Source of the DNA: Xanthoparmelia taractica
Lineage: Eukaryota > Ascomycota > Lecanoromycetes > Lecanorales > Parmeliaceae
Direction of reading: 5' to 3'
Length of the DNA: 12,082 nt
Assembly: GCA_033085395.1 (NCBI GenBank)
Contig: JANQBS010000595.1
Span: forward strand, 1-12,082
Part shown: positions 1-6,496 of the stretch, piece by piece
Numbering within the stretch: position 1 is the stretch's first letter
Layout: the number at the start of each line of letters is the position of its first letter
Made by a program: the position numbers and the translations under genes
Notes under the pieces: model-generated
What the model saw: only the letters and a program-made list of their open reading frames with translations
Told to the model about the DNA's origin: nothing
Databases searched by the model: none

Positions 1-2
1 CC

Positions 3-39
3 TTTTTTTTGGGGCCCCCCCCCCCCCCCCCCCCCCGGG
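3..39. repeat. Homopolymer tract (T8-G4-C22-G3)
   Basis: Eight T, four G, 22 consecutive C and three G follow each other at the very start of the window. Such stacked homopolymers are unusual in ordinary fungal DNA and often appear at contig ends or beside assembly gaps. It could be a real low-complexity tract. Nothing else in the window resembles it. Confidence 0.7.
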
Positions 40-40
40 T

Positions 41-334
41 TTTCGGAAAAGGTATTAGGTATGCACGGTGAGAGTTTACGGGCTTCTGGCTTCTGACCGG
101 AGTCTCATACAACATACCTACCTTGACCTGCGGTGTCAGGCTGAGGTAATCACTTACTCTCGTGCAGTATGATATTCAAATTGATGTCCAAGTTGAAGAG
201 ATGGTTTTCTTTCCTTCTTCTTGTTCTTCTTCATAGCATTCCCTGTGTTTTCTCCTTCTCGAGAGACTCTACATAGGCAAATTACTACCATTATCTTGGT
301 ATAGAAATCGGTTTCCAACAAACGGACTCGACCA
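41..334 (+). promoter_or_regulatory. Upstream region and 5' leader of the P450 gene
   Basis: No gene is visible here. A pyrimidine-rich stretch of TTC/CTT repeats at about 200-232 lies roughly 100 bp before the start codon, a common feature of filamentous-fungal core promoters. No convincing TATA box was found. The sequence TCGGTTTCCAA at 308-318 loosely resembles half of an inverted-CGG zinc-cluster site but lies almost on the start codon. This region runs to the window edge, so further promoter elements may be missing. Confidence 0.45.
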
Positions 335-2063
335 ATGACCATGGCTCCCTTGACAAACAGTATAGCTTCTCAGCTCTCTTTCGTCCTCCTCGCCATTTTT
401 GTGTTAGTGTTTCGAAAGCAATTGAGTGGCAAGGCTACGGACTTGATATCGCGGACCTTACACGTTGGAGACTCCCAATTGTGGCTTGGTTGAACCGTGT
501 CGGCTGACAGCAGAAGTAGATATATCTCTGTTATCGGTACCCGATCACGCATCATGAGGACAAGAGCACCCTACCGACGAGTCGGTATCAGTGGCCCAAT
601 GGGCAAGGCGATGTGGCCAAGTTTCTTGAAGGGGAAGAAAATAGCAATGAATGGGCGAAGAGCTTCGGTCGGACCTATCGGATTTGGTCGGGCATGAAGC
701 CAGAAGTGTACGAGTCCAATTTTTTCTCCCCGTCCTCGTGCAATTACGTCGATTACAAGAAGCGGTGAAGTACTGACAGCAGCCCCCCCACCGCAGTGTC
801 CTGACCCGTCCGGAGCACATTAAAGAGGTCTTCAAGGATTCTGACAAACACTTCAAGGCTGTCAACAACAACTCGGGCTACCTGATGAGCCAGGTCCTAG
901 GTCAATGCGTCGGGTTGGTGAGCGGAACCCAGTGGCAAAACCTCCGTTCTGTCACCGAAAAGGCCTTCACTCGCGTAGCGTCGACAGGCTACGTCCAGCT
1001 CGTCGAAGAGCGGATGAAGAGCTATTTCAAAGAGCTGCAAAGCAGCGCGACGCTCTCCCAAGGCCTCCTCGACCCGGCAGAGGACCTGAAACTGCTCCCT
1101 TTCCTTGTCGTCGCCGAAGTCATCTACGGCAAGCTCTCGCCCGAACTAGAGAACCGGCTCCGCACAATCGCTCCGAGGAGAGAAGCTCTCTTCAGACACG
1201 TCATCGGCGGCGGTCTTGCCCGCTTTCCTATCTCCAAATACCTACCCACGAAAGCCAACCGTGCCCTCGCCGAGTTCCGCAGTGATTGGCACGCCGTCAA
1301 TCAAATGGCCTACGATCTCGCCGTCTCTTCCGGCTCGAACGCGCCAATCATCTCCCTGTACGCCGCCGCCGACGAGGGCAAAATCACGCACGAGCAAATG
1401 TACCAGACCCTGGACGAAATGCTCTACGCCAATCTCGACGTCACCCTCGGCGGCATCTCGTGGAACGTCGTCTTCTTGGCAGCCAACCGCGAAGTCCAGA
1501 CCAGTCTCCGCGCCGAAGTCGCCGCGAAGCGGCAAGAAGCCGCCAACGGCAGTCACAGCGGGGCTCAGACGCCATTCGACGCCTACCTGCTCTCCTCCTC
1601 GACCCTGCTCGCCGCCTGCGTGCTCGAGTCCGCCCGCCTGCGGCCCCTGGCCGCCTTCTCCGTGCCCCAATCCGCCCCGACCGCCCGCCTCGTGGACGGC
1701 TACCTCGTCCCCGCCCGCACCTCCTTCGTCATCGACTCCTACGCCCTCAACGTCCGCAACCCCTTCTGGGGCCCCGACGCGGCGACGTACCGTCCGCGGC
1801 GCTTCCTCGAGTCCCGCAAGGGCATGGCGACGGAGATGCGCTACAACTACTGGCGCTTCGGGTTCGGGCCCCGCCAGTGCATGGGCAAGTATGTGGCCGA
1901 CTTGGTGATTCGGATGTTGTTGGTGGAGTTGGTGGAGGGGTTCGAGCTGGAGGTGCGGGAGGAGGATCGGGCGGGGGTGTGGGGGAGGGATCGGGAGACG
2001 TGGATCAATCATCCGAAGATGTTGGTCAAGTGTGAGAGGAGGACGAATTCGGCAGGTGAGTAG
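335..2063 (+). CDS. Cytochrome P450 monooxygenase, membrane-anchored (three exons)
   Basis: Spliced model: exons 335-463, 520-707 and 797-2063, giving about 527 aa, normal for a fungal microsomal P450. The enzyme would bind heme-thiolate and insert oxygen into an organic substrate, using electrons from a P450 reductase at the ER membrane. Seen in the sequence: an N-terminal hydrophobic anchor (about residues 10-27, SIASQLSFVLLAIFVLVF) followed by RK; an I-helix segment NLDVT at 318-322; the K-helix ExxR (ESAR, 383-386); YRPRRF in the PERF-like region; and the heme loop FGFGPRQCMG with ligand Cys467. The ATG at 335 is in frame with a second ATG at 341 and either could start. The usual proline-rich hinge after the anchor is not obvious. 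Exons 2-3 join in phase at ...MKPEV/VLTRPEH..., which reads as one continuous fold. Wobble bases are mostly C until about 1890 and then mostly G. It converges on the regulator gene. The substrate is unknown. From context I infer a role in secondary metabolism. Confidence 0.92.
464..519 (+). other. P450 intron 1 (56 nt, weak donor)
   Basis: The frame carrying the membrane anchor ends in a stop at about 491, so an intron is required. A donor GTTGGA at 464 and acceptor TAG at 517-519 give a phase-0 junction into the open frame that continues to ...NGQGDVAKFLEG.... CTGAC at 503-507 is a good branch site. The earlier AGs (510, 513, 516) would all leave the in-frame TAG, so 519 is the first usable acceptor. 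The donor departs from the GTAAGT/GTGAGT consensus, so this boundary is the least certain of the model. Confidence 0.6.
708..796 (+). other. P450 intron 2 (89 nt)
   Basis: The donor is GTACGA at 708, TACTGAC (about 770) is the branch site, and the acceptor CAG lies at 794-796 after a run of C. Splicing joins GT (706-707) with T (797) to give Val and fuses ...GMKPEV to VLTRPEHIKEVF, a typical P450 A-helix/beta-1 to B-helix transition. Without this intron the frame is interrupted. Confidence 0.88.
1969..1989 (+). other. Putative G-quadruplex in P450 coding strand
   Basis: Four G runs (3, 5, 5 and 3) are separated by loops of 1, 3 and 1 nt: GGG-C-GGGGG-TGT-GGGGG-A-GGG. This meets the standard G3+N1-7 rule with very short loops. 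Being on the coding strand, it would also be present in the mRNA, within the codons for ...RAGVWGRDRE... about 75 nt before the stop. Formation is inferred from sequence only. Confidence 0.6.
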
Positions 2064-2123
2064 ATTTGCCGGGTTTGGAGTGAGTACGCACGCTTGCTCT
2101 CCTTTTGTTTCGTTTCTTCTTAG
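2056..2123 (+). other. Possible alternative last intron of the P450
   Basis: CAG|GTGAGT at 2056 is a near-perfect donor that overlaps the annotated stop (TAG 2061-2063). TTCTTAG at 2117-2123, after a strong pyrimidine tract, is a good acceptor. Splicing would replace the ending ...NSAGE by ...NSADPV with a stop at 2132-2134. The branch site is weak. Both ends give almost the same protein, so sequence alone cannot decide. Confidence 0.4.
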
Positions 2124-2134
2124 ATCCTGTTTAG

Positions 2135-2414
2135 AAGCGCTCTTTGGGGTCCTTTTTCCCGTATAAGATTTGAGTGTGAGAAAGAAAGCAATGGTAAAAA
2201 GCTTTTCGTGCCCAGGCTTTGGCACAGTTCTCTGCGTCTATAGTCCCACAGAGAAGCTAAAGTACTCTATCATGATATATTACTTCAAACCTCCCATGGG
2301 AGACAAAGAACAATAGGCCGCCCTTCAGAATATGTCTTCGCTATACTTCCGGATTAGGGAGAATCGATAACAAAGATCAGAACTGATATACACAAATCAG
2401 GCCAGACTGTCTCT
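2135..2414. other. Convergent intergenic region, 3' ends of P450 and regulator
   Basis: These 280 bp separate two genes that face each other, so they must hold both 3' UTRs and polyadenylation regions. The sequence is moderately AT-rich (for example ATCATGATATATTAC near 2270). No AATAAA consensus and no ORF of note was found, which is normal for filamentous fungi, where poly(A) signals are degenerate. Confidence 0.6.
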
Positions 2415-3751
2415 TTACGCCGTAACAGCAGCGACGAGACCGTCCAGCCGTCCCGCCAAGGCGAGGAACCACTGCTTCTGCAGCAAGCTGGCCGCCGAGT
2501 TGGCCGTATCGTTGGGCTTCTGAGACTGCAGCAGCAGCAGGTGATGGATACCCCGGATCTGATCGAGAAGCTGCCTGCAGCGCTGGATCTCGCGGCACAC
2601 CAGCCGGGTGCAGAATGCGAGCTGGTCTTCGTGGTCGATCTGGAAGGAGCCGAAGAGGAGGGAGGGTAGCGTGGAGACGGCGAGGGAGTGGGGGAGGGAG
2701 TCGTTCATGGCCGGGACGTTGTTCTCGAACAGGGTGCTGATCTGGTTCACGGCGACGCAGAGGAGGAGGAGGCAGTTTGGGTTGGCCTTGCAGCTTTCCA
2801 GGCTGGTGATGTGCAGGAGGCCGCTGATGCAGGACTTGCTGATGCGGAGGACGGCGTCGAGGCCGAGGTTGCCGTCGCCGATGTGGGAGTCGAGATGGGA
2901 GATGATTTGGGTGCAGAGGGAGATGCACTGGCCGGCGTTGCTGGTGCTGCTGTTGCTGCTGGTGGCGCTGGATACGGAATGGCTGTATGATAGAGAAGGC
3001 TGACTTGAGGAATTTGTTAGTGCGCTGGACTCGGAGTATGATTGCAGAAATCTTGGTCTCTGCTGCTGCTGCTGCTGTTCTTGTGGCTGTGTTGTTGGAG
3101 GCCTGGAGGTGTCCAGTGTTGGTTGATTGCTGTGACTCGGCTCACAGCCGGCTTTTGGCACCGTGCTCTGGTTCTCGAAGAGTAGGGGTGGCATACCGCG
3201 GCCGAGTTCCTGCGGCGACTCGAGAGGAGAGTCGCAGCTTTTACTTGGCTGGGGCACCGGCCAGTCAAAGTAGTCAGGTTTCGCATGGCCAATATTAGAT
3301 AAATCGATGTCATGTGATTGTCTGTCTAATGTTGCCCAGTCGATCGATTGGTCGTCGAACAGATCCTGCAGATTGTTGTTCTGCCTGGACATTGCTCCTG
3401 ACTCCCAAGCGGGCACCCCGGTCGAATCCGATCTCGACATTCTGTCCGGAGATTCTGTTTCTTCCGGAGATCTGGCTCGTTTGTTCCTGGCCGAAGACCT
3501 GCCGACCCAGGAAACGCTGTACTTGCAAGCGTGGATGTGGTTGAGGTTCCGACAGCGGGTGCAGCCGTCTCGCTCCCCGCTGCATCGAATCTAACCATGA
3601 GATGACACTCAGCGCTTGTCATCCGACTTGGACTGGCAGCAAGACTCACCTTTGCGTTGTGACACGGATTGCATGCGGCTCGTAACCTGACTGGTCGGGG
3701 CTGCTCTTGCACGCTACCATTGCCGGTCGCCGGCGAACTGTTGGAATACAT
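2415..3751 (-). CDS. Zn2Cys6 transcription factor, AflR-like layout (two exons)
   Basis: Exon 1 runs 3751-3650 and exon 2 runs 3590-2415, giving about 425 aa. It is a sequence-specific nuclear activator in which two zinc ions are held by six cysteines. The binuclear cluster is complete once spliced: C27-x2-C30-x6-C37-x6-C44-x2-C47-x8-C56, with basic residues before it (RPVRLRAAC) and a basic patch after it (about residues 69-75, including NKRAR) that may serve as nuclear localisation signal. A long low-complexity middle follows, rich in Ser, Gln and Pro, with Gln6 at 206-211. The C-terminal half (about 235-420) is helical and contains GLDAVLRISKSCISGLL, reminiscent of the C-terminal domain of AflR, GliZ and SirZ-type cluster regulators. 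Length is also close to AflR. The fungal-specific MHR domain of larger zinc-cluster proteins is absent. I infer that it controls a secondary-metabolite pathway including its P450 and MFS neighbours. The family is secure, the AflR subfamily likely, the target genes inferred. Confidence 0.9.
3060..3077 (-). repeat. CAG trinucleotide run (six units) encoding Gln6
   Basis: Six perfect CAG codons on the minus strand (CTG on the plus strand) code for Gln206-211 in the low-complexity linker of the regulator, preceded by Gln-Glu. Pure triplet runs are prone to length change between strains. Confidence 0.9.
3591..3649 (-). other. Intron in the zinc-cluster codons (59 nt)
   Basis: The donor is GTGAGT (3649-3644) after ...CHNAK and the acceptor is TTAG ending at 3591 before IRCSGERDGC. 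The phase-0 splice restores exactly six residues between the second and third zinc ligands, which proves the junction well. Reading through instead would abolish the cluster after two cysteines. Confidence 0.92.
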
Positions 3752-4225
3752 GGATGCTGTGAAAAATGGCCACGGGTGTTTGCAGATCAGAGTACTTATT
3801 GAGATCTTATTGAAGATTTTCCGCTGTAGGCTGGCCCAACAGAAAGGAAGCGGCGGTCTGGGTTAAGTGGCATCGTGCATCGTTGCCACTTGGCATTCAG
3901 GCAGCCCGCATCATGCAGCCTTGCGTGAGGATGCTTTCCCGCTCTACCGGGTTTCGACTGTAATCTCGTCTCTCTGGCTTATTGTTGTATACAACATATG
4001 CGAATGTGGTGTGGACAAAGCTGACGTCTTATTCAGGTGTCTCGTATGACATAATTCCATTGTGTAAGAATAATTCAAAAGACGGAAATGTATTGGATAA
4101 CAACGGTAGTCCAGGAACGGGTAAGGGATGATATTACGGCGAACGAAGGCTGACACTCCGACATAATTATTTTTCCCAACTTTTTTTCTCTCTTTCACTT
4201 CCAAAATTTTCTTTTATTACATCAC

Positions 4226-4254
4226 ACCTCGTTTTTTTATTTAAAAAACGAGGT
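4226..4254. repeat. Perfect inverted repeat, 12-bp arms
   Basis: ACCTCGTTTTTT (4226-4237) is exactly matched in reverse complement by AAAAAACGAGGT (4243-4254) across a 5-nt loop. It could form a hairpin, act as a transcription terminator-like structure, or mark the remains of a small foldback element. Its position is about 475 bp upstream of the regulator start. Confidence 0.75.
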
Positions 4255-4539
4255 CTTCAAAATATTCCCTCCTCTAAACACCCCCGAAGTACTCTTCGAA
4301 GCCCCCCCCGAAATTATATGTTAGCCTTCGTCCGCCGTATAATATACATGTCAGATTCGAAATGCTCGCGAGCGTGAAATCTTCACATGTTGCAATGTGG
4401 GTAAGGTAAGGTAATAGTAGCCTATTCCGCCTCGAAACGATGGCTTGAAATGGCGCAAGTAGGGAATGGGATGATACAAAGATCTACTTTCATTCTTTCA
4501 ACCTTTTTTTAGGGGGGATATCTTAATGGATTGATGAGG

Positions 4540-4569
4540 GGGTAAGCCGAGGTGCAGGAGGGTCATGCA
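4540..4569 (+). repeat. 30-bp direct repeat, copy 1
   Basis: This segment matches 6207-6236 at 29 of 30 positions (the difference is G4546 versus C6213). The shared core is CGAGGTGCAGGAGGGTCATG plus CA. Immediately after it, AGTAAGAGCT (4569-4578) also recurs at 6280-6289, but there it is separated by about 44 extra bases. The two copies therefore come from the same longer repeat, one with a deletion or the other with an insertion. The family is not recognised. Confidence 0.8.
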
Positions 4570-4618
4570 GTAAGAGCTGGGGGTCGTCCGGCTAAGCTTA
4601 CCGTACTCACTCAACGAA

Positions 4619-4733
4619 CACGTGAAAATCTTTTCCTCCCTTTCTATCTTTTTTACATCCGTTATCTGTACACCATAAAACAATCTCGAAAAAACTTCGT
4701 CCCTGATTACTATGCTTATTGCGCTGTCACGTG
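4619..4733. promoter_or_regulatory. Pair of CACGTG (E-box) sites
   Basis: CACGTG occurs at 4619-4624 and 4728-4733, both followed by AAA, so the two share CACGTGAAA. CACGTG is the core site of basic helix-loop-helix regulators. They lie roughly 0.9-1.0 kb upstream of the regulator gene, between it and the transposon. Function is unproven and two six-base sites can arise by chance. Confidence 0.3.
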
Positions 4734-5146
4734 AAATCGCCAATATCCTGGGCTAAGTCTCTCACTTCAACGTCAGTTTTAATTGTAATTATGGTAGTCA
4801 TTGCCAGGAGCGTAGTTCAGTAGCTCAAATCGAAATCTGTATTTCAAACGGGTTTCATGACAGAGGCCATCTATATGTGTCTTGATTACAACATAGACTT
4901 TCGGAAAGCTACTTGAACCTTATGGAATCGTTTACCTTACGGCAGATCGACTCCCGCTTAATCTATCTAAATAGTTATTCTAGTAGCGGTGTGCCCGCAC
5001 ACAACATCGGAACAGGCAAGGACTGAGTCGGCCGCAATCAGTGAGCATAGGTGCCATAGGGTTACATTGAAGTCAGGTAAGACTCAATTGATATTGTACA
5101 TTACTCTATTTAAGCCATAAACAGGTACCTTCTCTGACTCAGAGGA

Positions 5147-5179
5147 CCAAAAGCGGGCCAAAAGCAGGCCAAAACGGGG
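5147..5179 (+). repeat. 11-bp tandem repeat, three units
   Basis: The units are CCAAAAGCGGG, CCAAAAGCAGG and CCAAAACGGGG, back to back. They end 30 bp before the left tip of the pogo-type element. No coding role is seen. Confidence 0.8.
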
Positions 5180-5209
5180 GTTTCGCTGCTAACCCTGCAG
5201 AATGGACTA

Positions 5210-5233
5210 CAGTCAACCCTGGCTATAACGAAT
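5210..5233 (+). repeat. Left terminal inverted repeat of the pogo-type element
   Basis: The tip begins CAGT, as in many pogo/Tigger-like ends, and follows TA. The inner 13 bp are identical in reverse complement to 6073-6085. The first 11 bp have no partner at the right end. Confidence 0.75.
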
Positions 5234-5251
5234 CCCCTTGTAACGAATTCT

Positions 5252-5368
5252 TGGCTGTAACGAATACCCCGCATGGAATCAATTATTTTGTATGTAACAT
5301 AACGAATATTCTTCTGAAACGAATTCGTTAACAATTCTAAAACTTTTTGGTGACGTTCGTTACAGCCA
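5252..5368. repeat. Internal inverted repeat of the TIR motif (13-bp arms)
   Basis: TGGCTGTAACGAA (5252-5264) has an exact reverse complement at 5356-5368. The second arm ends two bases before the transposase ATG. It also matches the left tip (5218-5232, CCTGGCTATAACGAA) in reverse complement with one mismatch over 15 bases, so the first 160 bp of the element are themselves bracketed by inverted tip-like sequences. Confidence 0.8.
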
Positions 5369-5370
5369 GG

Positions 5371-6007
5371 ATGTCTGAAATACCCACATCGCCTGTTTTA
5401 GGCCAGGCCTCCAGTGGCCCCAGAGCTCCCATCAGTCCTCTCAAGATCAAGAAACGTCGCCGAGCAATAACAGATGCAGAACGAAGAGACTTACGCGATT
5501 ATAATGCGTCTGGACCTAATCAAAAACTACTCCGCAAGGAGCTCCAGGAGTGATTTCACGAGAAGCATTATCACTGGCTATCCGAGTCCACGGTATCTGA
5601 AAGCCTTAGCGATAGATTCAAACGACTTGATAACAGCGTTATTCGTCCGAATGCCAGAAAACTACGTGCTGCAGAATGGGAAGATCTGGAGCATGCGTTA
5701 TTTGAATAGCAACAACGTATGATGGAAAAGGAGGCTACAATTACGGGGGATCTCCTCAAGGGAATGGCGAAGGTTCTTTTTTACAAGTTGCCTCAATATC
5801 GCGACGAACTGAAGCCTCGATGTTTCGGACCCTCTAATCAAGTCAAATGAGGCCTTATAGTTACTAAAACGACTATAACTATATGAAGAACAGCAGGCCG
5901 ACGGCGATGAGGTACTAATTAATCGTCTAAATAGATATGAGAGAGAAATACGTGCAAGGGAGACCTCTAAGCAGAAGCAGGCTTCGATTTTGACGTATTT
6001 TACATAG
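5371..6007 (+). pseudogene. Broken transposase with CENP-B/Tc5-type helix-turn-helix, DDE domain missing
   Basis: From ATG 5371 the frame reads KKRRRAITDAERRDLRDY and continues through ESTVSESLSDRFKRLD and AAEWEDLEHALFE, then ITGDLLKGMAKVLFYKLPQY. This is the double helix-turn-helix arrangement (psq-like, then CENP-B/Tc5-type) that pogo-family transposases use to bind their ends. It is broken by in-frame stops at 5551 (TGA), 5707 (TAG) and 5848 (TGA). The first two sit where family members commonly have Trp, consistent with TGG changed by G-to-A, as RIP would do. A second block in another frame (5885-6007) ends in EIRARETSKQKQASILTYFT and a stop, like the usual C-terminus of these proteins. 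The catalytic DDE region between the blocks has been deleted, apparently around 5850-5885. No function is expected. Confidence 0.8.
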
Positions 6008-6072
6008 AAATTTAAGCAAGTCCCTGCGTAACGAATACCTGTTTGTAACGAAGTCCCTATGTGGAAAAGTCA

Positions 6073-6085
6073 ATTCGTTATAGCC
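6073..6085 (-). repeat. Right terminal inverted repeat (inner part only)
   Basis: ATTCGTTATAGCC is the exact reverse complement of 5221-5233. The expected outer continuation (AGGGTTGACTG followed by TA) is replaced by an unrelated sequence, so the right tip is truncated or mutated beyond recognition. Confidence 0.75.
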
Positions 6086-6161
6086 TGTGGCCAGCAGAAG
6101 GAAAAATGCGGGAATCTTACAAGAACATGCTGCATGCATGGATTTATCCTTTCGTCTGATA

Positions 6162-6181
6162 GGGTTGCAGATATGCAACCC
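6162..6181. repeat. Small perfect hairpin, 8-bp arms
   Basis: GGGTTGCA (6162-6169) pairs with TGCAACCC (6174-6181) around a GATA loop. It lies between the transposon end and repeat copy 2. No role is known. Confidence 0.6.
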
Positions 6182-6206
6182 ACGGTATTTAGATGATGGG
6201 ATAAAA

Positions 6207-6236
6207 GGGTAACCCGAGGTGCAGGAGGGTCATGCA
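6207..6236 (+). repeat. 30-bp direct repeat, copy 2
   Basis: Partner of 4540-4569, same orientation, 29 of 30 bases identical. Here the shared tail AGTAAGAGCT resumes only at 6280-6289, about 44 bases later. The two copies lie either side of the pogo-type element, about 1.67 kb apart. Confidence 0.8.
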
Positions 6237-6460
6237 AGAAAATTTACGGAGGTTCCGACGAAAGTATTATGCGACGATTAGTAAGAGCTAGCAGAGGGAC
6301 GCGACATTGTTGACGGGCAACGTTGGTCATGATACTCCCTTATGTGGCACGTCAATAAAAAGCAAATTTCATCAGCATGTTTGATTACCCTCTTTTTCTC
6401 TTTTGGTGGTGGGACCAGTTTGGGAAGCCTAATATAGTCATGCATCGCCCAGGATCCGAT

Positions 6461-6496
6461 AAGTCGCATTTCCGTCGGATTTCCGAGCTGCGACTT
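6461..6496. promoter_or_regulatory. Candidate zinc-cluster operator: CGG palindrome nested in an inverted repeat
   Basis: TCGGATTTCCGA at 6475-6486 consists of two inverted CGG triplets with flanking T/A and a 4-nt spacer, the kind of site dimeric Zn2Cys6 proteins bind. It sits inside a second inverted repeat, AAGTCGCA (6461-6468) and TGCGACTT (6489-6496). From memory, GliZ/SirZ-type regulators were linked to TCGGN3CCGA, and here the spacer is one base longer. The neighbouring regulator is a candidate binder. The site is about 380 bp upstream of the transporter start. Confidence 0.4.

Larger units (their letters stand above)
3752..5209. other. Long intergenic stretch upstream of the regulator gene
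   Basis: About 1.46 kb without a credible gene. The short open frames here have no recognisable domains, no intron logic and no codon bias like the neighbouring genes. The first few hundred bases should include the promoter of the minus-strand regulator. Other contents are listed separately: a 12-bp inverted repeat (4226-4254), one copy of a 30-bp repeat (4540-4569), two CACGTG sites and an 11-bp triplicate (5147-5179). Minor items are a GTAAG duplication at 4401-4410, a 10-bp palindrome GCTCGCGAGC at 4364-4373 and an inverted repeat GTGTGC/GCACAC at 4989-5002. Some of it may be old transposon debris. Confidence 0.5.
5210..6085 (+). mobile_element. Internally deleted pogo/Fot1-type DNA transposon (Tc1/mariner superfamily)
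   Basis: The left tip CAGTCAACCCTGGCTATAAC... directly follows a TA dinucleotide (5208-5209), the target preferred by this superfamily. The inner part of the terminal repeat, GGCTATAACGAAT (5221-5233), is matched by ATTCGTTATAGCC at 6073-6085. The outermost 11 bases of the right repeat are not recognisable, so the right tip is eroded and the true end could be near 6096. Both ends carry clustered TAACGAA motifs: six on the left between 5226 and 5362 and three on the right between 6029 and 6080, in both orientations. Inside are the N-terminal DNA-binding part and the last codons of a transposase but not the DDE catalytic domain. At under 0.9 kb it is less than half the usual length of autonomous Fot1-like elements. 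It could be moved only in trans and is probably dead. Confidence 0.82.

Noticed and set aside
1216..2035. Long plus-strand frames in the two other phases of the P450 (1216-1908 and 1286-2035)
   Set aside because: They are Arg/Pro/Ser-rich shadows caused by high wobble GC. They carry no P450 motifs.
1242..2225. A 327-codon minus-strand open frame across the P450
   Set aside because: It is the antisense shadow of the GC-rich P450 exon. The plus frame carries the I-helix, ExxR and heme motifs, whereas this frame is low-complexity Gly/His/Pro.
2643..2702. A second G-quadruplex candidate opposite the regulator coding strand
   Set aside because: Only three closely spaced G runs occur together, and a fourth requires a loop well over 7 nt, so it does not meet the usual rule.
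2377..3003. Alternative frames over the regulator gene on both strands
   Set aside because: The frame 3590-2415 joins in phase with the zinc-cluster exon. The others are compositional shadows.
3669..4049. Two short adjoining plus-strand frames (3669-3866 and 3867-4049)
   Set aside because: The first overlaps the regulator's first exon in antisense, and neither shows a domain, signal peptide or codon bias supporting a gene.
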